A stretch of DNA of 64,000 nucleotides from Isoetes taiwanensis. Lineage: Eukaryota > Streptophyta > Lycopodiopsida > Isoetales > Isoetaceae. The stretch's first letter is position 1. The number at the start of each line of letters is the position of its first letter. This document shows, one piece after another, positions 11,990 to 21,400 of this stretch. The position numbers were made by a program, and so were the translations under genes. The notes below the pieces were generated by a model, which saw only the letters and a list, made by a program, of their open reading frames with translations, did no database searches and was not told the DNA's origin. The stretch spans positions 8,434,992 through 8,498,991 of the forward strand of contig JAJEKV010000058.1 in NCBI GenBank assembly GCA_021234155.1. Reading direction: 5' to 3'.

Positions 11990-12602
11990 AGATCAAGATA
12001 ACGTGAGGACATATGGAGAAGAAATTAGAGACCGCTGGACCTTACTATTCGAGAATACACGGCATGCAGGAAGAAGAAGTACGTGGAAACAAAACGAGGT
12101 AGAAGGAAACAAAATGCTATTCCAGAATAGACAGCGAATGGTAATATACAGAACTTGTATTCCACTACACATAGAATTAATGAAGGGACTATGTGCAACC
12201 TTTAAAAGGAAATTTCAGCGCCTCACTTTTGTATTCCGTTCCAGAAGCTCGAGTCACTAGCGCCAGCGCCCTCGATTACAGTATTATATTGTTGTATTCC
12301 GATTCGCATAGACAAAATCATGGACAGGTGAGTCTGAAAGTACTGTGTACGTTCTTTTTTGCTTTTCAACCAAAAAATAGTGTATTTCGGAATACACATC
12401 TCCCTCTCAGTGAAGGCGAAAGTGTATTCCATCTCCCTCTCAGTGAAGGCGAAAGTATATTCCGGAATACACTTTCGCCTTCAATGAGAGGGAGATGGTA
12501 TTCCGGAATACACTTTCGCCTCTTTAAGATTTGAGAAGTCTATTTTAGATTACTTTTTTGGTAATTTTAGATGTTTTTATCGCATTTTAGACTTGTGTAG
12601 CC
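11990..12602. promoter_or_regulatory. Divergent intergenic region with TATTCCGGAATA palindromes
   Basis: This lies between the two divergent genes of the 8.27-kb element, so it should hold both promoters. It contains TATTC-NN-GAATA palindromes at 12046, 12118, 12380-12397, 12455-12472 and 12497-12513, and another at 12618-12631 just beyond, plus several half-sites. The 12430-12499 part is a large hairpin: a CCATCTCCCTCTC arm pairs with GAGAGGGAGATGG around a central CCGG. The motif recurs in the introns of the methyltransferase gene. A regulatory or recognition role is inferred from position. Confidence 0.65.
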
Positions 12603-14059
12603 ATGTTTTGTTGTCAACTATTCTGGAATAGTTTTACGCTTGTGTTTTTGCTAAAAAAAGACGTGTTTACACACAATGTGTACAGGCAAGACGCCAGCAA
12701 GAAACATCAGAAGAAGCCCATCAAAATCACTCAAAAAGCTCACCCACAGAGAAGGGTGGACGACACCTCTGCGCCTGCAATTTATGAGAACTTTCAAACG
12801 CAGTGGTTTTTCACACGGGGTACAGCTGGAAAGTACAGCACCATTACTTTTTTACATGTTTGTCGCAGTCCTGGTGCAAAAAGATACGAAGACAGAGAGT
12901 TTGTCTGCATGGGCACCATATAGGATGTGAGTGAAATAGCAAGGGAGTCTGGACAACGAGGGAGACTATCCTTTGCGACATCCCAAGGTTTCATACAGGT
13001 TGATGAGTCCTTTTTTAAACTTGTTAAAGTGCAACCACCGGCACTTTACAAATATGTTTCCCACTACATCAACAAGAGAAAGCTCAATGCCATCATAAGC
13101 TTGGTTCGAAGCACACAAAGTGAAGACTTTGCTTACAGTGAGTCGGAGAAGGAAGAAGAGGAAGAACAAAGGAGCGTGAGCAGTCCATCAGGAGAGGAAG
13201 AGGAAGAAAAAAGCACAGGAGAGTCAGAAGAGCAGCAAGCACCAACAGAGGCTGACTATTGCTGCTAAAGAGCCAAAAAAAATGAAAAACGGCACCAATT
13301 GCCATAGAAGATGCTCCTGAGGAAGTTCCCAAGAAGAGGAAAGGGAAGGGCAAGGCACCTGGAGTTGCTATTAAAGAAAAAAAGGTAGACAAAACTTCAG
13401 AAAAGATGGAAGAAATTAACCTGCACAAGTTTGTGCAAGGTGTCATATACTTGCCCATCACATCAATGAAACTTCCTCCTAAAAATGAAGCTGGCGAACG
13501 ACCACTGCAGGTTCGGAAGATTTACGCAGATCATTTAAGGAACCTGAAGGATAGAATTCGGAGCAATCCTAACGCCCATGTTGCGCCTATTGTGGTTTTA
13601 AGTTGATAGAGTGCAATGCATAAGCCCAGCAGAGTACGATAGAGAAAATGCGGACACATATACGCATTACGTTTTGGGTGGGAACCACAGTTTCAAGGCA
13701 AGGAGGCAGTTGTATAAAGAAAAAAAGAATCCTAGGTACTTGTCTGTTCTCTGTGCAGCCTACTGTGGATTGATCGATGAAGAAGCCAAAATCGTTGCCA
13801 ACACTCACAACGCTGACAACGAGTACAAGTTAAAAATGAGCTTCGTCGATAAAATCAGATTTATGCATAGAGAATACGTCATTTTTAAAGATAAATATGG
13901 GGAGGATTTGAAAAAGCCTCAATATTCACTTGAATTAAAAGAAGCTTGTGTCATTGAGTGTTGCCTCAAGTACGACGAGGCGAACAAATGGGCATCACTC
14001 ATTGGTCACGACAACTGGTTTCAGCTAGCATTCAAGGATGGCCGGGTACGTTTCCAGCA

Positions 14060-14620
14060 TATTCCAGAATAAGATTTAGTGTGCAGCAACCTTCTTTGAC
14101 GAGAATCTTGATTTGTTTGCAGATCTGGGAACTTCAAAATGAAATATTTAATATATTTGAGCGTGGAGAACTAAAAAGCAAAGGCAAGGCCGACGTGCCA
14201 AAAAAAGAAATGACCATCACTGTCTGGAGGGAGATGCAGGGCTTCACTGACACAGAATTATTGGAACGACTCCTACAAGGAGTTCACTCTCGAAGAAATG
14301 TCGAAGGAGTTGCACAAGTAAGCGTTGCCATCATTGTTTTCTTTTCTATTCCAGAATACTGTCAGAGTTTTAAAATAAGAGCAAACGGGCACTCCGGAAA
14401 ATGCTTTTGCCCTCAAAGGATTGAAAGTGTATTCCAGAATATACTTTTGCTCCTACGCAGCAGCAAAAATATATTCTGGAATACACTTTCGATCTTGATG
14501 CAGTGGAGAAGTGTATTTCGGAATACACTTTCGCTCCTACGCTGCAGCTAAAGTGTATTCTGGAATACACTTCTGCAACAAAATAAAAATTGTCTAAGCC
14601 ACCTGTATTCTAGAATAAAC
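14060..14620. repeat. TATTCCGGAATA palindromes in copy 2 introns
   Basis: Sites at 14060-14071, 14347-14358, 14427-14444, 14469-14485, 14511-14528, 14553-14570 and 14603-14620, nearly all within 18 bp of form GTGTATTC-NN-GAATACAC. The first is in the intron beginning about 14046; the other six are in the next intron. Spacers repeat blocks such as TTTCGCTCCTACGC, so the intron is partly a small array. Two more sites, 15339-15350 and 15425-15436, are in the third motif-bearing intron. Confidence 0.85.
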
Positions 14621-15338
14621 TTTAGTGGCAAGAAGTTAGTTATTTTACCCTTGCAGTTTCCAACTGCTAAAACGTTTGAGATCTTCTTTCCAGGCAAAAA
14701 AATGTCATCACCTGCCAGACATGTTTGATGGAGCAACTTAACGTGGAGACATGGGAGAGGTGCAAAGAGCTTTATCCCATTGCTACATCCGATGAGCATA
14801 TTGTCCAGTACGCTCCAAATTTTGAAGGCTGACTAAACACACGATTCTTGATTTATCTAGGTCTCAATTTCTCTTTTGTTTGCAGAATAAGAAGAAAAAT
14901 AAGGGCTTGCCAAAAGGTTTTATGCACCTCGTGAGGCTGGCATGAGAAGAAAGAACATTGGTAGATAGGAGGACTTTAGAAGTGGAGCCTTCTAATTATG
15001 AAAAGTTTAGCTTGTACGATCAGAACAATTTGTTCTCTATCATCCACGGGGACTGCACTAAACTGGTTGGAACAGTAAAGCCACAGGATTTTACACTAGT
15101 CATAGCGGACCTTCCTTATGGCTTTAAACTAAAGGACATCCATTAAGACAATCAGCCATTTAAAAATTCAGAATTTAACGCCTTCGTCGACGGTATTAAA
15201 CAAATCACAACGGCCAAGCACTGGCGTCTTGTCGTGTCTCATTCTAGCATGCAAGCCGGCCTTGTGGAGTCCACGTTCAAGAATCATTTTGGATCCCTAG
15301 TGCAAGCAGGTTATGAGAATATGGTTTGATAAGTACTT

Positions 15339-15436
15339 TATTCTGGAATACGTTAGTTTCTTCTCTGCATGTGATGATTTGTTTCTCAAGTTCCTTACAT
15401 ACTCATCTTTGTGTTTTTATTTTCTATTCCAGAATA
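15339..15436. repeat. Two palindromes in the last motif-bearing intron of copy 2
   Basis: TATTCTGGAATA at 15339-15350 and TATTCCAGAATA at 15425-15436, both within the intron 15329-15513. They share only the palindrome, not longer flanks. Confidence 0.8.
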
Positions 15437-16507
15437 TGATTACCTTTGACTTATTCTCTTTGTTAGTTTCTTGTTTCGTTTTCGTTAGTGACTCGCGACT
15501 TTTATTTCTACAGGTACAAGACAAATATAAACTACCATGGCGGCGGGCCGAGGTTGCTGAGCAAGGTTGAATACCTTCATGTTGCTTACTGGAGTTTCGA
15601 TGGCAAACGCACCATGGAGCATTTTAACACAGCAACTTGCCAGAACTTTTCTAATGTCTTGGAATTTCCAGCAGTGCTTCAGAAGCTGCAAGACCCTAAT
15701 GCACAAGGGAGAATAGTTAATCACTACCAGAAGCCTCAAAAGCTAATCAACCATCTCCTAGACATGTTTTCACGTCCAAGAGATTGGGTGCTTGATGCCT
15801 TTTCTGGCTCTGGTACAACAATAGCTTGTGCACTTAAGAAGGGCCGCAATTGTGTAGCAATGGACATAGATACAGAAGCTGTGAACTTCATCAGGATGAG
15901 ATTGGCTGCCTTACCTACCCTACCAGATGAGCATCAAGAGTTAGGCGCCAGATCCTCATCTAAAGCTGACCTCTTCAGAGATACAACCTCCATTCATTAG
16001 CTCTTTAGATGATGAAGCTACCTTTGCAGAGCTGAAAGAAGTGGCTCTAGCTACTATTCCTGAAGACATTGAAGAAGTAGACAAGGGTAAGGCACCACAA
16101 AAGGAGCAGACCACAGAAATTGGCACAGCAGAGACAAGCAAAAAGAATGAAGAAGACTACGACTTGGACCTTTAGTCTGTCTCATACAAAAATATTTATT
16201 ACTCACCTTCATGTGTTGTTACAAATTGATGTTATTGAAACACTTTAATTATATAATAATTATTTTATTTACTACATTCTGGTGTTTTCAAGAAAATACT
16301 TTTAGAGAATACAAATACATGTCTAAATTCTTCTCTTTTCAAGTGCTGCTTTTGGCAAAATCCAAGTTCTTTTGCACTAAGGGGTCAAAATGCAGGTAAA
16401 AAAAAAAATAGGCCTATTGGAATTCCCAATTGGAAGGAAAAAGTGTCATTTTCTAGAGTAGGTTTTTTTTTTCAAGGGAATCTTTGAAACGGGAGTGCTG
16501 CAACACT

Positions 16508-16530
16508 CCCGTTTAATTTGCAATCATGTT
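16508..16530 (-). repeat. Right terminal inverted repeat of the 8.27-kb element
   Basis: Read on the minus strand it begins AACATGATTGC and reaches ATTAAACGGG, matching the left end. Immediately internal is a short palindrome (AAACGGGAGTG against CACTCCCGTTT). Confidence 0.8.
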
Positions 16531-17928
16531 TTCATGTATAAAGAGTACGTGAATTTTAAAAATCGACATGACGAAGATTTTAAAGAGCAACAACTTCGTG
16601 ACAAGAAGCCCCACATGGCTGTAAAATAAGATGACAAGTACTTTCAGCTAGCTTTCAGAGATGGCTATGTGAGTTTTTTAAGCTTTCCTCTTTGTTGCTT
16701 GCATTGTTTTACAAAAGGTGCTTTGGTATAAATTTATACTGCTAAAAGCTTTTGATTTAAACTATGCCGCTTGCTTTTTCAGGTTTAATATAGTGCTCTA
16801 GACATGTTTGTTTAAATTGTTAGCCATGTGTAAATTTGTGCCGCTCTGAAGTCTCACTATAAATTTATACCATTTGAGGCCTCACTACAAATTTATACCA
16901 CTTGGAGCCGCAGTATAAATTTATATCGCTTGAGGTCTTGGTGTAAATTTATACTACTTGAAGTAACAGTATAAACTTATACCGAGACTTCAAGCGGTTT
17001 GAATTTACACCGAGGCCTCAAGTGGTATAAATATATATCAAAGTGCAAGCAGTATAAATTTATATCGAGGCCTCAAGCGGGGCATATTTAAACAAGGGTA
17101 GCGAGCATATTGTTTGAGCTTATATTTTTGGCATTAAGTTATATTATGTCTAGAACTAAACTCTTTGTTTTGAAATTACCTAACAAGTATGGGACTTACA
17201 AGAATAATCTCTTGCATGTTTGGAAGACGAGACCTGAAAGAGCAACAGAGTGTCTCTACCAAAAAACAAAGAAGAACACTGAGGCAAAGCAGAAGAACAT
17301 GAGCATTGTCCCATGGACTCAATCGCAGGGTATAAAAAGCGAAGAAAAAATCGTGAGACTTCTATAAAAGGTGGTGGCAAAGGAATTTATGCTAGACGAA
17401 ATGGCCAAAAAAGGTAAGTAGCCTTTTCTTTTCAGGCATCGTCTCTATTAGAAATGAAACTAAGGCAACTAGGTGTAACACAATTTAAAATGACATTGTC
17501 ACCTGCTAGTCTAGGCTTATGAAGCACCCAAACTTAGAGGAATGGGATGAGTGCAGGCTGCTTTGCTCAGCGAGGAAAGCAGCCTGCAGTGCAGAGCAGA
17601 CATTCTATACGGTTTTAAAATTAAGGACAACTTGTTTGATAATGAGGGTTTTACATGTGTTCAAGTCAAAGCCCTTCTGGACATGCTTAAAAAAATTACA
17701 TTGTCTCTGATTTAGCGTGTAATAGTATTGGATGTGATTTGTAAAGCCAGTTTTGAGAGTTGTATATAAGTTCTGGAACCATTTGGTATAAATTTATACC
17801 ATCCCATTAACTATTAAACTTTTTTATTCCAGGTTGAAGACAAATGTCAAAGGACATATTGGGAGCCCAAGGTTGATTGGTTGCTTCGAGCAGTTCCACG
17901 TTAGATACCATAGCTCTGACGACAGGTA
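16531..17928 (+). pseudogene. ParB-like/DNA methyltransferase gene, copy 1, 3' half
   Basis: This is the continuation of the gene broken at 8258. It resumes with FMYKEYVNFKNRHDEDF and YFQLAFRDGY followed by a gtgag donor, the same intron position as copy 2 (WFQLAFKDGR then gtacg). After that intron come a piece resembling copy 2's LNVETWERCKEL (HPNLEEWDECRL, about 17525), then ADILYGFKIKDN (about 17600), which aligns with copy 2's motif IV ADLPYGFKLKD but has lost the second proline-type residue, then KTNVKGHIGSPRLIG and FHVRYHSSDD (about 17840-17925), aligning with KTNINYHGGGPRLLS and LHVAYWSFDG. The SAM-binding motif I segment is not found before copy 3 starts. Stops and frameshifts are present. 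Alignment to copy 2 is by eye but clear. Confidence 0.7.
16725..17068. repeat. GGTATAAATTTATACC palindromes in copy 1 intron
   Basis: About nine copies or near-copies at 16725, 16855, 16882, 16911, 16939, 16967, 16994, 17022 and 17050, with repeated spacers (AGGCCTCA, CTTGAGG). Same motif as the upstream cluster at 6551-6890. Two further copies lie in later introns of the same gene: 17785-17800 (perfect) and 17945-17960. Confidence 0.85.
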
Positions 17929-18030
17929 GCATTTCATACCCATCGATATAAATTTATACCAACCCTCCTCTGTATTTTCTTATTACAACATAAGTAATGC
18001 TTCGTTTCTTTCTTGGCTTAACTTCGGACA

Positions 18031-20901
18031 GTTACCAGGAAGAAGACAAGACAAACTAAGGAGGCAACTGCAGCCAAAAAAGACTCCTCATCTGTTACTG
18101 AAGATGTTGGCCAGGAAACGGAGGAAGGAAAAGCGGCGGGCAAGGGTAAAGGTAAGAGAAAGGATCACAAAGATCATGAGAAGGAAAAGAAAGAAAAGAA
18201 GGATAAAAGGAAGAAAGGCAAGAAAAGGGACGGGAAAGGGCAGAAGGAAGGAAAGACATGACAGGTAAAAGAGGGAAGGGAAGGGGAGACAGAGGACATC
18301 GAAGGGAAAAGGAAGAAGAAGAAGCATAGGCTAGAGACCTCTGAGAAGGAAAGGACACCTAAAAAACAAAGGAGACAGACTTGGACTTCTAGTCCTGATG
18401 CAAGTCCTAGGCAGACGGAGAGGAACGACGCGCAGGAAGCCAGAAGTGGTGGTGACATTCCTGCAAGCCCATCACATACAAAGGATTCTGCAGGCACACT
18501 GGCCAAAAGGGTCACCACTGAGAAGCCCAAGGAGCACAAGCTTACATTAAGAATAGCTCAGCACTTGCTCGAGGTGCCTGCAAATCTTAAGATGGAAAGG
18601 TCAGAAGAGGAAAAGATGTTACAGAAAATCTTTAACCACCGGCATCTTTTTCCTCTAGGCATCACATTCATAAAATGGATAAACGTGTTCAACCTTTATC
18701 AAGGGCCACCAAATCTGACATCTAGGCCAAGGAATATGGAGCATGTCACAAAACGTTAGTGGAATCCTTTCAAAGAGACCCACATCCAGTGTTCACTCCC
18801 GCTGATGTGATTCCATTCAATCCCATCACAAAGAAACCGGTCCCTTGGAAAACCGAGGATGACCTCGACAAGGTGCACTATTATATAGTGAATGGCAATC
18901 ACTCAGTAATGGCTGCTCAGCTTGTATGTAGAAGACTCGGCACAGCAAAGTCCCAAGAACAAATGTCCAAGATTTATGAGTATCGGAATTGCCGAGTCTT
19001 ATCTGGCACGGTCAACGAGCAAGAATGCCTGCAGCTTAGTTGTGAAGTCAATGATATCGCTGCCAAGACTATCTTCAAGAGCCTTTCATTGATAAAATAA
19101 CCCACCTGTGGTACCAGTATGCTCTCTGCGGGAAGCCTGATCCATCGGGACGTGGGCAATCACGCTCAGAACCCTACAAGGTACATAGTGTTTTATTTGT
19201 TGGCTTTTTATGAAATGGCGCTGTGGCGCCATTTGGTGAGGAAATGGTGCCGTGGTGCCGCAGCGCCATTTCCTCACCAAATGGCACCACTCATTTGCAT
19301 TCAAGACTAACTTCTTGTTATTTCCAGCGTTATCTGGCTTTGGCTGAAGTTACCATGCGTGGTAAGCAACCGAAAGATTTCAACCAGTGTGTCTTCATGC
19401 ATGAAGATATTTTTCAGCTATTCATGTCCCTATGGAACTTGTGGAAATCTTGCAAGCTAAAAGATAACAAGGGACAAACTATTGCCTGTAACTCGGCAAA
19501 AGAGTCTGACTACTTCAGTCAGACCTACCTGAGGTGCATGAGGGGTCTCGTCTATGAAGACTGTCGGGTTTTGTTCCAGGAAGTGCTGGATGGGAAGACC
19601 TACGTGAAGGTCACCATTGATTATACGGGTAAGCAATTCTTCAAGACAAGGGCAAAGACACTACGATCTATATCTTTCTTGAAGAAGATGATTTTGGAAT
19701 ATGTGAAGGATAATTTTTCGAAGAAGTTCACATCCTTCAATGATCTCAGTACTGCCGCGGCGGGCTTCGACGATGCCGACTTGATTTCCATGGCCACCTT
19801 GCATAGTAAGTGGATTGAACAAGGAGTGAACAATGAAGGAATTTTCGGTAACGTGCCACCTGCCTTGGCAAGATTTATACGTAATGTTGTCGTGCAGAGA
19901 GAGGATACTGAAGACTTCCGTTGCGAAGTTGAACTAACAGACAACAGGGGGCAAGTTGTTTGCACTCCTGTACCAGTATCCTTGATAGTCCTAGACACTA
20001 GAGGCATAAGTCCAATGTGGGACACAACCACACTATCTAACTTTTTTAATACAGCTGTAAAGAACACCACATCTGATTCTTTCTGGATAGTGTGCTTTGC
20101 AAGGCCAGAGCATAATGTTTTGATTTCATCTGTATTGGATAACCTGGATTCCAGATCCAGAGTTTTTATTGGCATGTATGAGGACGAATACAAGAATCCG
20201 CCTGCCACAGGAATTCCGGAGCCACATGCACTAGTGTACGCCACAAAAAATCAGCCCACTGCTGGTGCTCCTGTCGATGACATTGACATCAGATTCTCGT
20301 ATGCCAGTCATCCTCAAGAACTGCCACCAGTTCCGGCACGTAATGAAGAAGAGGCAGACGGGGAGAGCGAGGCTATGGCCAGAAGCTGTTCAACAACAGA
20401 TTCAGGTACAGCTGGCAAGGCTTGCCAGGGGACTTAATCATGAGAAACCAGCTGGGGCCTGCCACATGCTCTTATCTCGTGCAGAACATGCTATTGCCAG
20501 GAACAGGAGTGTTTGATTACTTCTCCTGTGGTTCATTTGGCCGAGCTGCATTGATCCATAAGAGATTTTGTATTGTGTTCGAAAGTGACCCGGTTAAGCG
20601 GCAGTGCCTACAGGGCATTCTTGGTAGGCTTGACCGCCTCCTGAATCCTATCATCGCAGCAGTTCCTATGAATGAGAGACAAGGTGCTGTTGTTGAAGAA
20701 GCTGTAGATCCATCAAGTTATGTGATACCTGAAGATGAACCCGATGTGGTCTATGATGTGATCAAGAATACAGAATTCAATCTGGACATTCTTGATGATC
20801 CCAATTTCATTGCCACAGGGTTCGAGACCTTTCAAGGAGATCCTATGGGTGCTTCTTCTAGCCATGGCACTGGCGCTGGGGAACCTGATCCTGCTGAATA
20901 G
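18031..20901 (+). pseudogene. ParB-like protein with degenerate methyltransferase domain, copy 3
   Basis: N-terminal Lys-rich low-complexity region (18031-18500), then a ParB-like domain: FQRDPHPVFTPADVIPF (about 18770), YYIVNGNHSVMAAQLV (about 18885-18930), and a helical part with FIDKITHLWYQYAL as in the paralogues. After an intron (19181-19327) a long open region (19328-20437) leads to the methyltransferase fold. Where copy 2 has motif IV (ADLPYGF), this copy has VSLIVLDTRG (about 19985); where copy 2 has FSGSGTT, this copy has FDYFSCGSFG (about 20515). Both catalytic and SAM-binding signatures are therefore gone, while fold and spacing persist. That suggests a non-catalytic partner subunit, as in METTL3-METTL14-type pairs (inference by analogy). 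Defects: TGA at 18259-18261, frameshifts near 18757, 19090 and 20390. The long open stretch implies recent decay or assembly errors. Confidence 0.7.
19225..19288. repeat. GGCGCCATTT hairpin in copy 3 intron
   Basis: Near-perfect inverted repeat inside the 19181-19327 intron: the left arm 19225-19251 (GGCGCCATTTGGTGAGG...) pairs with 19263-19288 (...CCTCACCAAATGGCACC). Each arm carries an AATGG(C/T)GCC half-site at both ends; another copy lies just upstream (AAATGGCGC at 19213). Confidence 0.85.
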
Positions 20902-21400
20902 CCTGAATTCTCTCCAGAATATAATGTAAATTGTACAATAATACTTTTGTAAACAGAGTATCTCTTCCAAGTCCTTGCCTGTCGTGGCAAATTTATGTAT
21001 ATGCAAATCTATGAATATAGAAATTTTTACTGATTTTGTGATCTCATGTTTCTTTGGCTTCCTTATATGCACTGTTAGTATTTTTAATGGCGCCAATAAA
21101 TGGCACTTTAGATACATATTTTTGCTAAATGGCGCCATAATTGCTCAAAAAATCGTCATAAAATGGACTAAAAAACATTTTCGTCCCTAATTGGAATCAT
21201 GAAATTTCTCATTTTAATGAAATTGTGCTTAATGAGAGTGTTATGAGGTATGACATGTATAGTTGACCACAGTTACTAAAAATACAACTCATGGGAAAGT
21301 GATTGCATGTAGTTATCTACGCCACAACTGGGTCCTTGGAGGACATTGGGATGGCAAATGGCAGAAGCATGCTAAGATGTTCTCTCACTCGCATTGCGAC
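20902..21400. other. 3' flank of copy 3 with AATGGCGCC sites
   Basis: Mostly AT-rich. It contains AATGGCGCCAA at 21086-21096, AAATGGCAC at about 21098 and AAATGGCGCCATA at 21127-21139, the same palindrome family as in copy 3's intron. No gene is visible. Confidence 0.6.

Larger units (their letters stand above)
12603..16176 (+). pseudogene. ParB-like/N4-N6 DNA methyltransferase gene, copy 2 (motifs retained)
   Basis: Multi-exon gene. Domains in order: an N-terminal module (TQWFFTRG...LHVCRSPG, about 12800-12890); an acidic, then Lys-rich linker; a ParB-like domain (VIYLPITSMKLPPKNE, about 13440; NPNAHVAPIVVL; VLGGNHSFKARRQLY, about 13670-13710); a helical region (KMSFVDKIRFMHREYV to WFQLAFKDGR); then a beta-class methyltransferase with permuted order: motif IV as VIADLPYGF (about 15100), VVSHSSMQAG, YHGGGPRLLSKVEYLHVAYW, and last the SAM-binding motif I VLDAFSGSGTT (about 15790) with CVAMDID. 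It ends in an acidic tail (DYDLDL, stop 16174-16176). Predicted role: adenine-N6 or cytosine-N4 DNA methylation in the nucleus. Damage: stops near 12921, 14938 and 15144, frameshifts near 13260, 13290, 13600 and 15980, and a lost splice donor at 15329. Introns at about 14046-14122, 14320-14693 and 15329-15513. Confidence 0.8.
8259..16530. mobile_element. 8.27-kb TIR element carrying a transposase-like gene and a ParB-methyltransferase gene
   Basis: The ends are inverted repeats: GATTGC-n2-ATTAAACGGG, preceded by AATAA on the left and AACAT on the right, 19 of 23 positions matching; further in, both ends share AAAGATTCC. The direct repeat TTCA flanks it (8255-8258 and 16531-16534). Removing the element plus one TTCA makes the interrupted host gene read RF-MYKEYV, collinear with RFMHREYV in copy 2, which is independent proof of the boundaries. 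Inside are two divergent genes: a DUF7869-type transposase-like gene (minus) and a ParB-like/N4-N6 methyltransferase gene (plus), with a palindrome-rich region between them. A long C-tract lies near 8392-8409. Both genes are damaged, so the copy is probably immobile. I know no named superfamily that matches this combination. Confidence 0.85.
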
